From Spirochaetota bacterium (lineage in GTDB: Bacteria; Spirochaetota; Spirochaetia; B11-G9), in the NCBI GenBank assembly GCA_003641695.1, contig QNBL01000065.1, positions 1 to 10,042 on the forward strand: a stretch of DNA of 10,042 nucleotides, given 5' to 3'. The translations under genes were made by a program, and so were the position numbers. Numbering within the stretch: position 1 is the first letter of the stretch; every line of letters starts with the position of its first letter. Below, piece after piece: positions 1 through 6,277 of this stretch. The notes under the pieces were generated by a model. The model was given only the letters and a program-made list of their open reading frames with translations. It made no database searches and was not told the origin of the DNA.

Positions 1-1
1 A

Positions 2-52
2 ATTGATGAAAAGGTAATAAAGGGTATTGTTGAAAAGGTACTAGAACAATTT
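2..52 (+). other. Probable encapsulation peptide coding segment of the aldehyde dehydrogenase
   Basis: These 17 codons give IDEKVIKGIVEKVLEQF. Hydrophobic residues recur with helical spacing (I, V, I, I, V, V, L, F) and charged residues sit on the other face. It is joined to the catalytic domain by a polar, glycine-containing linker. Such short N-terminal helices direct cargo enzymes to BMC shells in the PduP and EutE families. Targeting is inferred, not shown. Confidence 0.75.
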
Positions 53-1414
53 TCGGTTGCTGAGGGATCTGACCGGGGAGTAAGACACTTTCCCGGGGTT
101 TTTGATACCATGGAAGAAGCTGTGTACCAGGCTTCAAAAGCTTTTAAAATATTTGCCGAAGTATCTTTGGAAACACGGAAAACCATGATTGCTGCAATGC
201 GCCGGACTGTGGAAGATAATGTGGAACAGCTTGCAGCGCAGGCTGTGGATGAGACAGGAATGGGCAGGGTGGCAGATAAAATACAAAAAAACCTTTTAGC
301 TGCCCGCAGTACTCCGGGAGTTGAAGATGTTCAGCCGGATGTTTATTCTGGCGATCATGGATTAACTTTGATTGAACGGGCTCCGTATGGCGTCATCGGC
401 GCTATTGCTCCCAGTACAAATCCGACAGAAACCATAATAAACAATTCCATAAGCATGATATCAGCAGGGAACGTCGTTGTATTCAATGCTCATCCTGCTG
501 CAAAAAACGTTTCAGTGTATACCGTGGGGCTGCTTAATGAAGCTATAGTAAAAGCCGGCGGTCCTGAAAATCTTATTACTACGGTAATTAATCCTTCCAT
601 TGAATCGGGAAAACTGATGATGGAGCATCCTCTGATAAACCTTCTTACGGTAACCGGAGGGCCCGGAGTGGTAAACCAGGCAATGAAGACATCAAAAAAG
701 GTAATCGCTGCCGGACCGGGTAATCCTCCTTCTGTTGTAGATGAAACCGCTGATATTCCAAAAGCTGCACGTGATTTGGTTAATGGCGCCGGATTTGATA
801 ATAATATTGTTTGCATATGCGAGAAGGAAATTGTTGCTGTCCGTTCTGTAGCAGATTCTCTTAAAAGTGAAATGGTTAAGGCCGGGGCATTTGAGTTGAC
901 CGGGGATTATATAAAGAAGGTAACAGAGCTTGTTATAGCTGATCCCGGGAGGAAAGGATATGAAGGTGCTCCCAACAAGAAATATGTAGGGAAGAATGCA
1001 AGTTTTATAGCCTCAGAGATTGGGCTTAATCTCCCTGAAGAAACGAAGATACTTCTTTTGGAAGTAGATCAATCCCATCCTTTACTCTGGACAGAACAGC
1101 TTATGCCTGTTATTCCTCTGGTCCGGGTTGATACTGTTGACCAGGCGATTGACCTTGCTCTGGATTTGGAACATGGGTTCAGACATTCCGCTTCCATGCA
1201 TTCCTTAAATATTGCTAAATTATCAAAGATGGCCAAGTTGATAAACTGTTCCCTTTTTGTAAAAAACGGTTCCAATTTTAATGGAATGGGTTTTGGAGGA
1301 TCAGGTTTTACTTCCTTTACCATTGCAAGCCCTACAGGTGAGGGCTTTACCCGGGCACGTACGTTTACCCGTGAGCGCCGCTGTTCACTAATAGATTATT
1401 TCCGGATTGTTTAG
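2..1414 (+). CDS. CoA-acylating aldehyde dehydrogenase, BMC cargo (EutE/PduP-like), 5' partial
   Basis: Converts an aldehyde (here probably acetaldehyde), CoA and NAD(P)+ to acyl-CoA inside a microcompartment. The reading frame is open from base 2, upstream of the first ATG at 110, so the true start lies just outside the window and that ATG is internal. The 36 upstream codons begin with an amphipathic helix (IDEKVIKGIVEKVLEQF) typical of BMC encapsulation peptides, then a short linker. The catalytic cysteine is in NNIVCICEKE at 812-814, matching NNLPCIAEKE of EutE/PduP. The glycine-rich TVTGGPGVV segment and the C-terminal TGEGFTRARTFTRERRC end are typical of the family. At 470 residues seen, about the size of PduP, only a few N-terminal residues should be missing. 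It is followed 11 bases later by a shell gene. The family is clear; the substrate is inferred from the neighbouring aldolase. Confidence 0.93.
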   Translation: MDEKVIKGIVEKVLEQFSVAEGSDRGVRHFPGVFDTMEEAVYQASKAFKIFAEVSLETRKTMIAAMRRTVEDNVEQLAAQAVDETGMGRVADKIQKNLLAARSTPGVEDVQPDVYSGDHGLTLIERAPYGVIGAIAPSTNPTETIINNSISMISAGNVVVFNAHPAAKNVSVYTVGLLNEAIVKAGGPENLITTVINPSIESGKLMMEHPLINLLTVTGGPGVVNQAMKTSKKVIAAGPGNPPSVVDETADIPKAARDLVNGAGFDNNIVCICEKEIVAVRSVADSLKSEMVKAGAFELTGDYIKKVTELVIADPGRKGYEGAPNKKYVGKNASFIASEIGLNLPEETKILLLEVDQSHPLLWTEQLMPVIPLVRVDTVDQAIDLALDLEHGFRHSASMHSLNIAKLSKMAKLINCSLFVKNGSNFNGMGFGGSGFTSFTIASPTGEGFTRARTFTRERRCSLIDYFRIV

Positions 1415-1425
1415 CAGAGGTATAG

Positions 1426-1692
1426 ATGAAAATAGGACGGATTACAGGTTCGGTAGTATGCGATAAAAAGACCAGTTCCTTATCAGGGGTTTCTCTCCTT
1501 TTGCTGCAGCCTCTGGATGAGAACTATCGGGGAAAAGGAACGCCGATTGTTGCATGTGATACAGTACAGGCTGGAACGGGAGATCTGGTACTGTACGAAG
1601 GCGGCAGGGAAGCAGCTTTGGCACTTGATAACTGGTTTAATCCATCCGATGCATCGGTAGTCGGGATAATTGATTCCCTGGAGGATGTATGA
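1426..1692 (+). CDS. BMC-P vertex shell protein (EutN/CcmL family), first copy
   Basis: An 88-residue protein of the EutN/CcmL (Pfam BMC-P) family, whose pentamers cap the vertices of polyhedral microcompartments. It begins MKIGRITGSVV, with the usual first strand of the small beta barrel. The family core VACDTVQAGTGDLVL spans about residues 42-56, followed by EGGREAA and the closing VVGIIDSLE strand at 78-86. Length is normal for the family (about 80-100). An AGAGG ribosome site lies 7 bases before the ATG. The stop overlaps the next BMC-P gene by 4 bases (ATGA), indicating translational coupling. Confidence 0.93.
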   Translation: MKIGRITGSVVCDKKTSSLSGVSLLLLQPLDENYRGKGTPIVACDTVQAGTGDLVLYEGGREAALALDNWFNPSDASVVGIIDSLEDV

Positions 1693-1970
1693 TTCTTGCA
1701 CGGGTAATCGGACCGGTTGTATCAACTGTTAAAGTAAAGCCGCTGGATGGCCATAAACTGCTTCGTGTCCGCCCGGTGAATCCGGACGGCAGTTTTTCAG
1801 GTTCATCCATTGTTGCTGTTGATACAGTCCAGGCGGGAAAGGGTGATACAGTCATCGTTATTGATGAAGGCGGCTCTGCAGGGGTTATGCTGGGGGAAAC
1901 AGGTCAGCCTGTAAGAACTGTCATAGCAGGGATAGTTGACGGGATAGAAACAGAGGAGAAAGTACAATGA
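1689..1970 (+). CDS. BMC-P vertex shell protein (EutN/CcmL family), second copy
   Basis: A 93-residue second EutN/CcmL-family pentameric vertex protein. The core VAVDTVQAGKGDTVIVIDEG at about residues 42-61 is closely parallel to the first copy, while the N-terminal strand and the 12-40 loop differ strongly, so this is a diverged paralogue and not a recent duplication. The C-terminal TVIAGIVDGIE is the usual last strand. It overlaps the preceding gene by 4 bases and the following isomerase gene by 4 bases (ATGA at 1967-1970). Two or more BMC-P paralogues per locus are common in metabolosomes. Confidence 0.93.
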   Translation: MILARVIGPVVSTVKVKPLDGHKLLRVRPVNPDGSFSGSSIVAVDTVQAGKGDTVIVIDEGGSAGVMLGETGQPVRTVIAGIVDGIETEEKVQ

Positions 1971-2443
1971 ATAATAATGAGAAGGATACAGTTTCCCGGG
2001 TAGTCGTCGGGTCGGATCATGGAGGCTTTATTGCAAAGGAGATAGTAAAAAAGTATCTTGAAGTTCTAGGATACAATGTTAAGGATGTGGGTACTTTTTC
2101 AACAGAAAGTGTGGACTATCCTGATTTTGCTGAAAAAGTAGCCCGGACTGTAGCACGGGGAGAAGCTGAAAGAGGGATTATGATAGATGGTGCCGGTATC
2201 GGGTCATCAATGGTTTGTAATAAAGTACGGGGGATCAGAGCAGCCCTGTGTTATGATATCCCGACAATTGAAAATAGCAGAAAACACAATAATGCCAATG
2301 TTTTGACACTTGGAGGGCCTCTCCATACCTCTGACGAACTGTGCCACATGGTAAAAGTCTGGCTGGAAACACGCTTTGAAGGCGGGAGACATTGGCCGCG
2401 AATCAATAAAATGATGGCTGTTGAACGGGGGAATAGAATATAA
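1967..2443 (+). CDS. RpiB/LacA-family sugar-phosphate isomerase, BMC-associated
   Basis: A 158-residue member of the ribose-5-phosphate isomerase B / galactose-6-phosphate isomerase family, which interconverts aldose and ketose phosphates. Family marks seen: GSDHGG at 15-20, TFSTESVDYPDFAEKVA at 43-59, SRKHNNANVL at 104-113 with the ring-opening His106, and EGGRHWPRINK at 139-149 with phosphate-binding arginines. The catalytic cysteine of E. coli RpiB (ICGTG) is replaced by Asp74 in IDGAGIG; the LacA subunit of galactose-6-phosphate isomerase also has Asp there. It may therefore use Asp as base, prefer another substrate or be impaired. The N-terminus before the fold is only about ten polar residues, with no targeting helix. 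It is translationally coupled to the upstream shell gene. Its substrate is not determined; ribose-5-phosphate is the default guess. Confidence 0.85.
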   Translation: MNNNEKDTVSRVVVGSDHGGFIAKEIVKKYLEVLGYNVKDVGTFSTESVDYPDFAEKVARTVARGEAERGIMIDGAGIGSSMVCNKVRGIRAALCYDIPTIENSRKHNNANVLTLGGPLHTSDELCHMVKVWLETRFEGGRHWPRINKMMAVERGNRI

Positions 2444-2444
2444 A

Positions 2445-2504
2445 ATGAACGAAAAAGAATTAATAGATAAAATAACACAGGAAGTAATGGAGCATTTGAA
2501 AAGC
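2445..2504 (+). other. Probable encapsulation peptide coding segment of DeoC
   Basis: The first 20 codons encode an amphipathic helix (L-I--I--V-M--L hydrophobic pattern) absent from housekeeping DeoC. It is similar in pattern and charge to the helix on the aldehyde dehydrogenase at 2-52. A low-complexity linker rich in S, G, T and P separates it from the barrel. BMC targeting is an inference from this architecture. Confidence 0.75.
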
Positions 2505-3254
2505 GATACACCTCAAGTATCTACACGCTCATCTGAAGGTCCCGGAAGCCGGGAACACGGCACAAAAGATGCAGCTGTTCTCATTCCAACTGATGTGGCA
2601 AAATATATTGATCACACACTGCTTAAACCGGAGGCAACGGGTGTACAAATTGACAAGCTTTGCAGTGAAGCCCGGGACTACAATTTTCATTCAGTGTGTG
2701 TTAATACATCCTGGACGGCACGGTGTGCAAAAAATCTCCGCGGCAGCGGCGTAAAAGTCTGTGTTGTTGTCGGGTTCCCCTTAGGGGCAATGAGCGGACG
2801 GGCAAAAGGTTTTGAGGCCCGGCATGCAATCGAAGAAGGTGCTGATGAAATTGACATGGTAATGAATATTGGGGCTTTGAAAGAGCGGGATCTCAAAACA
2901 GTTGAAGAAGATATAAAATGGGTACTCAGAGCATGCGGTCAGCGTGCGTTGTTAAAAGTGATTATTGAGACTGCACTCTTAACTGATGAAGAGAAAGTGC
3001 TTGCCTGTGAGATTGTAAAAAAAGCAGGTGCCGACTATGTAAAAACATCAACAGGGTTTTCCACCGGAGGTGCAACAGTACAGGATGTTGCGCTTATGCG
3101 TCGGACAGTTGGACCCAAAATGGGTGTCAAGGCTGCAGGGGGCGTAAGAACCTTTGAAGATGCTGTTGCAATGATTGAAGCAGGGGCAACACGGCTGGGA
3201 ACGAGCGGCGGTGTTAAAATAGTTAAAGGGGAAGAGATAACTTCCGGTTACTAG
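2445..3254 (+). CDS. deoC: Deoxyribose-phosphate aldolase with N-terminal encapsulation peptide
   Basis: A class I aldolase cleaving 2-deoxyribose-5-phosphate to glyceraldehyde-3-phosphate and acetaldehyde. Catalytic landmarks are all present: YIDHTLLKP, Asp137 in EIDMVMNIG, Lys171 in LLKVIIET, the Schiff-base Lys200 in YVKTSTGF, and the proton-relay Lys229 in GVKAAGGVR. At 269 residues it is longer than plain DeoC enzymes of about 220-225. The extra part is an N-terminal helix, MNEKELIDKITQEVMEHLKS, and a Ser/Gly/Pro-rich linker to about residue 46. This marks it as BMC cargo and as the likely signature enzyme of the locus. The ATG at 2445 is chosen over an in-frame TTG at 2421 because it follows a GGGGGA site and starts directly with the helix. 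It lies 1 base after the isomerase stop. Confidence 0.93.
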   Translation: MNEKELIDKITQEVMEHLKSDTPQVSTRSSEGPGSREHGTKDAAVLIPTDVAKYIDHTLLKPEATGVQIDKLCSEARDYNFHSVCVNTSWTARCAKNLRGSGVKVCVVVGFPLGAMSGRAKGFEARHAIEEGADEIDMVMNIGALKERDLKTVEEDIKWVLRACGQRALLKVIIETALLTDEEKVLACEIVKKAGADYVKTSTGFSTGGATVQDVALMRRTVGPKMGVKAAGGVRTFEDAVAMIEAGATRLGTSGGVKIVKGEEITSGY

Positions 3255-3264
3255 GAGAAACAAG

Positions 3265-4440
3265 ATGAGAGCAGTACTATTGGTTATAGACAGTTTTGGA
3301 ATAGGATATCTTCCTGATGCGGGAAAATATGGAGATGAAGGGTCCAATACCGCTTTACATATCTGCCAGACAGTAGGAGGTGCTCAATGGGCAGCTCTTA
3401 AAAAGATGGGGCTGGGGAATGCTTCCATGCTTCTGGGGAACGAGCTCCCCGGCTGTGAAGCAGTTCCGTCTCCTGTTGCTGATTTTGGTGTAATGCGGGA
3501 GAAATCTCCCGGAAAAGATACAACGACCGGACATTGGGAGATTGCGGGACTGGAGCTGACAAAACCCTTTACGGTTTTTCCTCCGGAATATCCCTCTTTT
3601 CCCGAAAAGCTGACCAATGATTTCACTAAAGCTGTAGGCAGAGGCATCCTCGGCAACAAAGCTGCCTCCGGAACAGCAATAATAGAAGAACTGGGAAAAG
3701 AGCACATGGAAACAGGGAAACCGATCGTTTATACATCGGGGGATTCGGTTTTTCAGATTGCAGCTCACGAGGATGTTATTCCGGTGGATGAACTTTACCG
3801 GATGTGTTCCGCCGCCAGGGATCTCTGCGACGAGTATCAGGTAGGAAGGGTAATTGCCCGCCCCTTTGTCGGAACTCCGGGAAACTTTACCCGCACAGGC
3901 GGAAGAAGGGATTTCTCCATCGCTTACAACGGGGTCAGTCTTTTTGACTTTTTAAAGGAACGGGGGGTTAATACCGTAGGGGTCGGCAAGATTGGAGATA
4001 TTTTCGGCGAACGGGGTATAAATGACAGCTATCATGATAAGGGAAATCCAGCTTGTATGGAAAGGACCGAAACCCTTTTAAAGGAAAAGACTGAAAATAA
4101 AGAGTTTATCTTTATTAATTATGTTGACACGGATATGAATTATGGCCACCGAAGGGACCCCCAGGGGTACCATGACGCAGTAAAAGCGGTTGATGAACAC
4201 CTCTCAAGGGTTATGGATCTCCTTGGAAATGACGATCTCTTAATTGTAACAGCAGATCATGGGTGTGATCCGACCTTTAAAGGGACCGATCATACAAGAG
4301 AACACGTTCCGCTTTTACATTACACGAAAGGGGGCGGAGGTACATCCTTCGGGGTTAGGGAACAATTCTCAGATGTAGCTGCTTCCATTACTCGGTTTTT
4401 CGGGTTCGAAGGTTTTCCTGCAGGGAAACCTTTTTTCTAA
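3265..4440 (+). CDS. deoB: Phosphopentomutase
   Basis: Interconverts (deoxy)ribose-1-phosphate and (deoxy)ribose-5-phosphate, linking nucleoside phosphorolysis to DeoC. It is a 391-residue Mn-dependent alkaline-phosphatase-superfamily enzyme; bacterial DeoB is about 390-407. Metal and active-site residues are visible: Asp9 in IDSFGIG, the phosphorylated Thr86 in GKDTTTGHWE, Asp289 and His294 in VDTDMNYGHRRD, Asp330-His331 in TADHG, and His342 in TDHTREH. Spacing of the last five matches the Bacillus cereus enzyme with a constant offset of three. It starts directly at the first beta strand, so it has no targeting peptide and probably works in the cytosol. AGGAGA overlaps the deoC stop and the ATG follows 10 bases after it, so the two are cotranscribed. 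Confidence 0.96.
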   Translation: MRAVLLVIDSFGIGYLPDAGKYGDEGSNTALHICQTVGGAQWAALKKMGLGNASMLLGNELPGCEAVPSPVADFGVMREKSPGKDTTTGHWEIAGLELTKPFTVFPPEYPSFPEKLTNDFTKAVGRGILGNKAASGTAIIEELGKEHMETGKPIVYTSGDSVFQIAAHEDVIPVDELYRMCSAARDLCDEYQVGRVIARPFVGTPGNFTRTGGRRDFSIAYNGVSLFDFLKERGVNTVGVGKIGDIFGERGINDSYHDKGNPACMERTETLLKEKTENKEFIFINYVDTDMNYGHRRDPQGYHDAVKAVDEHLSRVMDLLGNDDLLIVTADHGCDPTFKGTDHTREHVPLLHYTKGGGGTSFGVREQFSDVAASITRFFGFEGFPAGKPFF

Positions 4441-4486
4441 GGCAGCATTGTTTTTATTTAAATAGTATAGTAAAGTCCATCTGGTT

Positions 4487-5722
4487 ATGGAAAAAGCTGA
4501 CTATTTAAAACGTAATTTCAAAGCCTTTATCTGGCACGCAGTGTTTCTTTCTCTGGCTCAGAAATTTATGGATGTGAATACGGTAATTCCCACCATGCTT
4601 ATCCAGTCAGGGGGGACTCCCGTCCACCTCGGGTTTCTTACCGCCATCATGGTCGGGGGAAACAGTTTTATGGGAATATTTTTTGCCTCCTTCCAGACAC
4701 ACCGGGAGCGCAAAAAGAAGTTTCTCCTTACCGGCATTTACTTACGGGTTGCTGCCCTTCTTTGCATGGGACTGATTCTTTCTTATGCGCGGATGCTCTC
4801 CGGGGGAGTTATTATTGCATCGATACTTGTTTTGATGACCCTGTTTTCCTTTTCGGGAGCCTTCGCTGGAATTGCCTATACCGATATTCTTGGAAGAGCC
4901 ATAGATAAGGGGGACAGAAAAAAATTTTTTATAGTAAAGCAGACCCTTGCAAGCATTGGGATCCTTGCTTCGGCTGTTCTGGCAAGAAGAGCTTTACAGC
5001 TGCTTTCTTACCCTAAAAACTACAGTGTTCTTTTCCTCATTGCCGGAGGTCTGCTGTTGACAGCAACAATAGGATTCTGGATAATCCGGGAAGAACCGGT
5101 GAAGGTAAAGGGTGAATTATCCATAGGCCAGCGGTTTAACCTTTTAAAAAAGGCCTTTACAGAGGATAGAAATTTAAGAATATTTCTGTATCTTTCTAAT
5201 ACGGTAAGTCTCGGATTTGCCATAATTCCTTTCCTTATTGCCTATGCAAAAAAGAACTTTGGTTTAACCAGCAGTGATACGGGGAATTTCCTGCTGCTGC
5301 AGGTAACCGGGATGGTTCTGGCTACTTTTATTTTCCGCTTTACATCGAAGAGTAAACGGTATAAAGGACTGCTTTCGGTCTTTATTATTGCAGGGGCAAT
5401 GCTTCCTGTGCTGGCATTACTGTTCAGCGGAAGTAAAATCCTCTATTTTTCAATTTTTCTGTTTTCCGGGGTTGTGCTTGCTGCGAGGCAAATTACCCTG
5501 CCGGGAATTCTGCTTGAGATTTCAAATGATGAAAACAGGGCTATCTATACCGGTCTTTCAGGGCTTGGGAGCATAGCTGTTATGGCCTATCCGGTTTTTG
5601 CCGGCTTTATTGTTCAGCGGTTCGGGTATTATTTTATATTTATTTTAACAAGTGTTCTGGTGCTGAGCAGTTTTTACTTTGCATTTCGGGTACGGTGTGA
5701 AAACATTGTTGATGATACATAA
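4487..5722 (+). CDS. MFS transporter, substrate unknown
   Basis: A 411-residue polytopic inner-membrane protein with about 12 hydrophobic segments in two halves, split by a hydrophilic loop at about residues 202-228. A basic loop, THRERKKK at 71-78 after the second helix, resembles the conserved MFS loop 2-3. No substrate-specific motif was recognised, and it is not a clear NupG- or NupC-type nucleoside carrier. Position 46 bases after deoB suggests it may import the nucleoside or sugar used by this operon, but this is context only. The ribosome site is poor, so the start is less certain than for the neighbours; ATG 4487 is used because it precedes the amphipathic lead into helix 1. Confidence 0.8.
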   Translation: MEKADYLKRNFKAFIWHAVFLSLAQKFMDVNTVIPTMLIQSGGTPVHLGFLTAIMVGGNSFMGIFFASFQTHRERKKKFLLTGIYLRVAALLCMGLILSYARMLSGGVIIASILVLMTLFSFSGAFAGIAYTDILGRAIDKGDRKKFFIVKQTLASIGILASAVLARRALQLLSYPKNYSVLFLIAGGLLLTATIGFWIIREEPVKVKGELSIGQRFNLLKKAFTEDRNLRIFLYLSNTVSLGFAIIPFLIAYAKKNFGLTSSDTGNFLLLQVTGMVLATFIFRFTSKSKRYKGLLSVFIIAGAMLPVLALLFSGSKILYFSIFLFSGVVLAARQITLPGILLEISNDENRAIYTGLSGLGSIAVMAYPVFAGFIVQRFGYYFIFILTSVLVLSSFYFAFRVRCENIVDDT

Positions 5723-5740
5723 AAACAGGGGGAGAAGCAG

Positions 5741-6130
5741 ATGGTAGTTGCGGGGATAGTATTGGCAGTAGTTATTGGAGGATTTACCCTCCTTCAGGTA
5801 ACCATGATTGTTCGTATGAAGCTTAAAAAAGGTAAGACTGTTCCGAATCTTCCCGGAGCTCACGGAAGACGGATAAAGAAGGGAGACAAGGTTCTTCTCT
5901 ATTTTTACAGTACCAACTGCCGGGCATGCAAAGCTATTACTCCCGTTGTAAAGGCCCTTCAGAAAAAGAGAAAAGATATCTTTAGTATAAATATAACCAA
6001 AGATATGGATACTGCAAGGAAGCTGAGTGTTATGGGTACTCCATCTTTTGTTGTTGTTGAGGATGGAATTATTAAAGAGTATCTTGCCGGTGCCATAGGA
6101 GAACAGAAAATCCTGGAATTAATAGATTAG
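5741..6130 (+). CDS. Membrane-anchored thioredoxin-like protein
   Basis: A 129-residue protein with an uncleaved-looking N-terminal transmembrane helix (about residues 2-24), a basic and polar linker to about 45, and a thioredoxin fold. The redox motif is Cys60-Arg-Ala-Cys63 in YSTNCRACKAITP, in place of thioredoxin's WCGPC. The cis-proline is Pro101 in MGTPSFVVVEDG. The basic segment RMKLKKGK right after the helix suggests, by the positive-inside rule, that the thioredoxin domain may be cytoplasmic; an extracytoplasmic location is the alternative. GGGGGAG precedes the ATG with good spacing, and the gene follows the transporter by 18 bases, so they are probably cotranscribed. Its redox partner is unknown. 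Confidence 0.85.
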   Translation: MVVAGIVLAVVIGGFTLLQVTMIVRMKLKKGKTVPNLPGAHGRRIKKGDKVLLYFYSTNCRACKAITPVVKALQKKRKDIFSINITKDMDTARKLSVMGTPSFVVVEDGIIKEYLAGAIGEQKILELID

Positions 6131-6152
6131 ACTCTTTCTCATAAGACTTTTT

Positions 6153-6183
6153 GCGTACTCTGAAGTAAGATACGCCAGTTTTT
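6153..6183 (+). terminator. Possible weak intrinsic terminator after the thioredoxin gene
   Basis: GCGTA (6153-6157) can pair with TACGC (6171-6175), with a possible inner ACT/AGT pairing, followed by CAG and a run of five T at 6179-6183. The stem is short and the loop untidy, so termination would be inefficient. Its place just after the last gene of block 1 supports the reading. Confidence 0.3.
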
Positions 6184-6188
6184 GTCAT

Positions 6189-6210
6189 GGTTTAAATTCG
6201 GTTAAAATTG
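6189..6210 (+). repeat. Tandem 11-base AT-rich imperfect repeat upstream of the atp promoter
   Basis: GGTTTAAATTC (6189-6199) is followed directly by GGTTAAAATTG (6200-6210), matching at 9 of 11 bases. A period of 11 is about one helical turn. It ends 11 bases before the predicted -35 box, where an UP element or an activator site would lie. Function is not known. Confidence 0.45.
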
Positions 6211-6221
6211 TTTACAGCTAA

Positions 6222-6250
6222 TTGACTTAAGCGGGGCACGGGAGTATTGT
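6222..6250 (+). promoter_or_regulatory. Predicted sigma70-type promoter of the atp operon
   Basis: TTGACT (6222-6227) and TATTGT (6245-6250) are separated by exactly 17 bases and lie 28 bases before the atpB start codon. AT-rich repeats sit just upstream. This is the longest intergenic gap in the window (147 bases) and the point where gene function changes, which supports a separate promoter. Confidence 0.55.
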
Positions 6251-6277
6251 ATTTTATGTAAAATCATGGTGGTTTGA

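Noticed and set aside
110..112. First ATG as the start of the aldehyde dehydrogenase
   Set aside because: The frame is open back to the window edge and the upstream codons encode a BMC targeting helix and part of the N-terminal domain, so this ATG is internal.
2421..2444. In-frame TTG start for deoC, eight codons upstream
   Set aside because: It overlaps the isomerase gene and lacks a ribosome site. The ATG at 2445 has a GGGGGA site and begins the targeting helix directly.
4441..4486. Possible promoter in the gap before the MFS transporter
   Set aside because: TTGTTT and TATAGT are present but only 12 bases apart, and no alternative pairing gives normal spacing.
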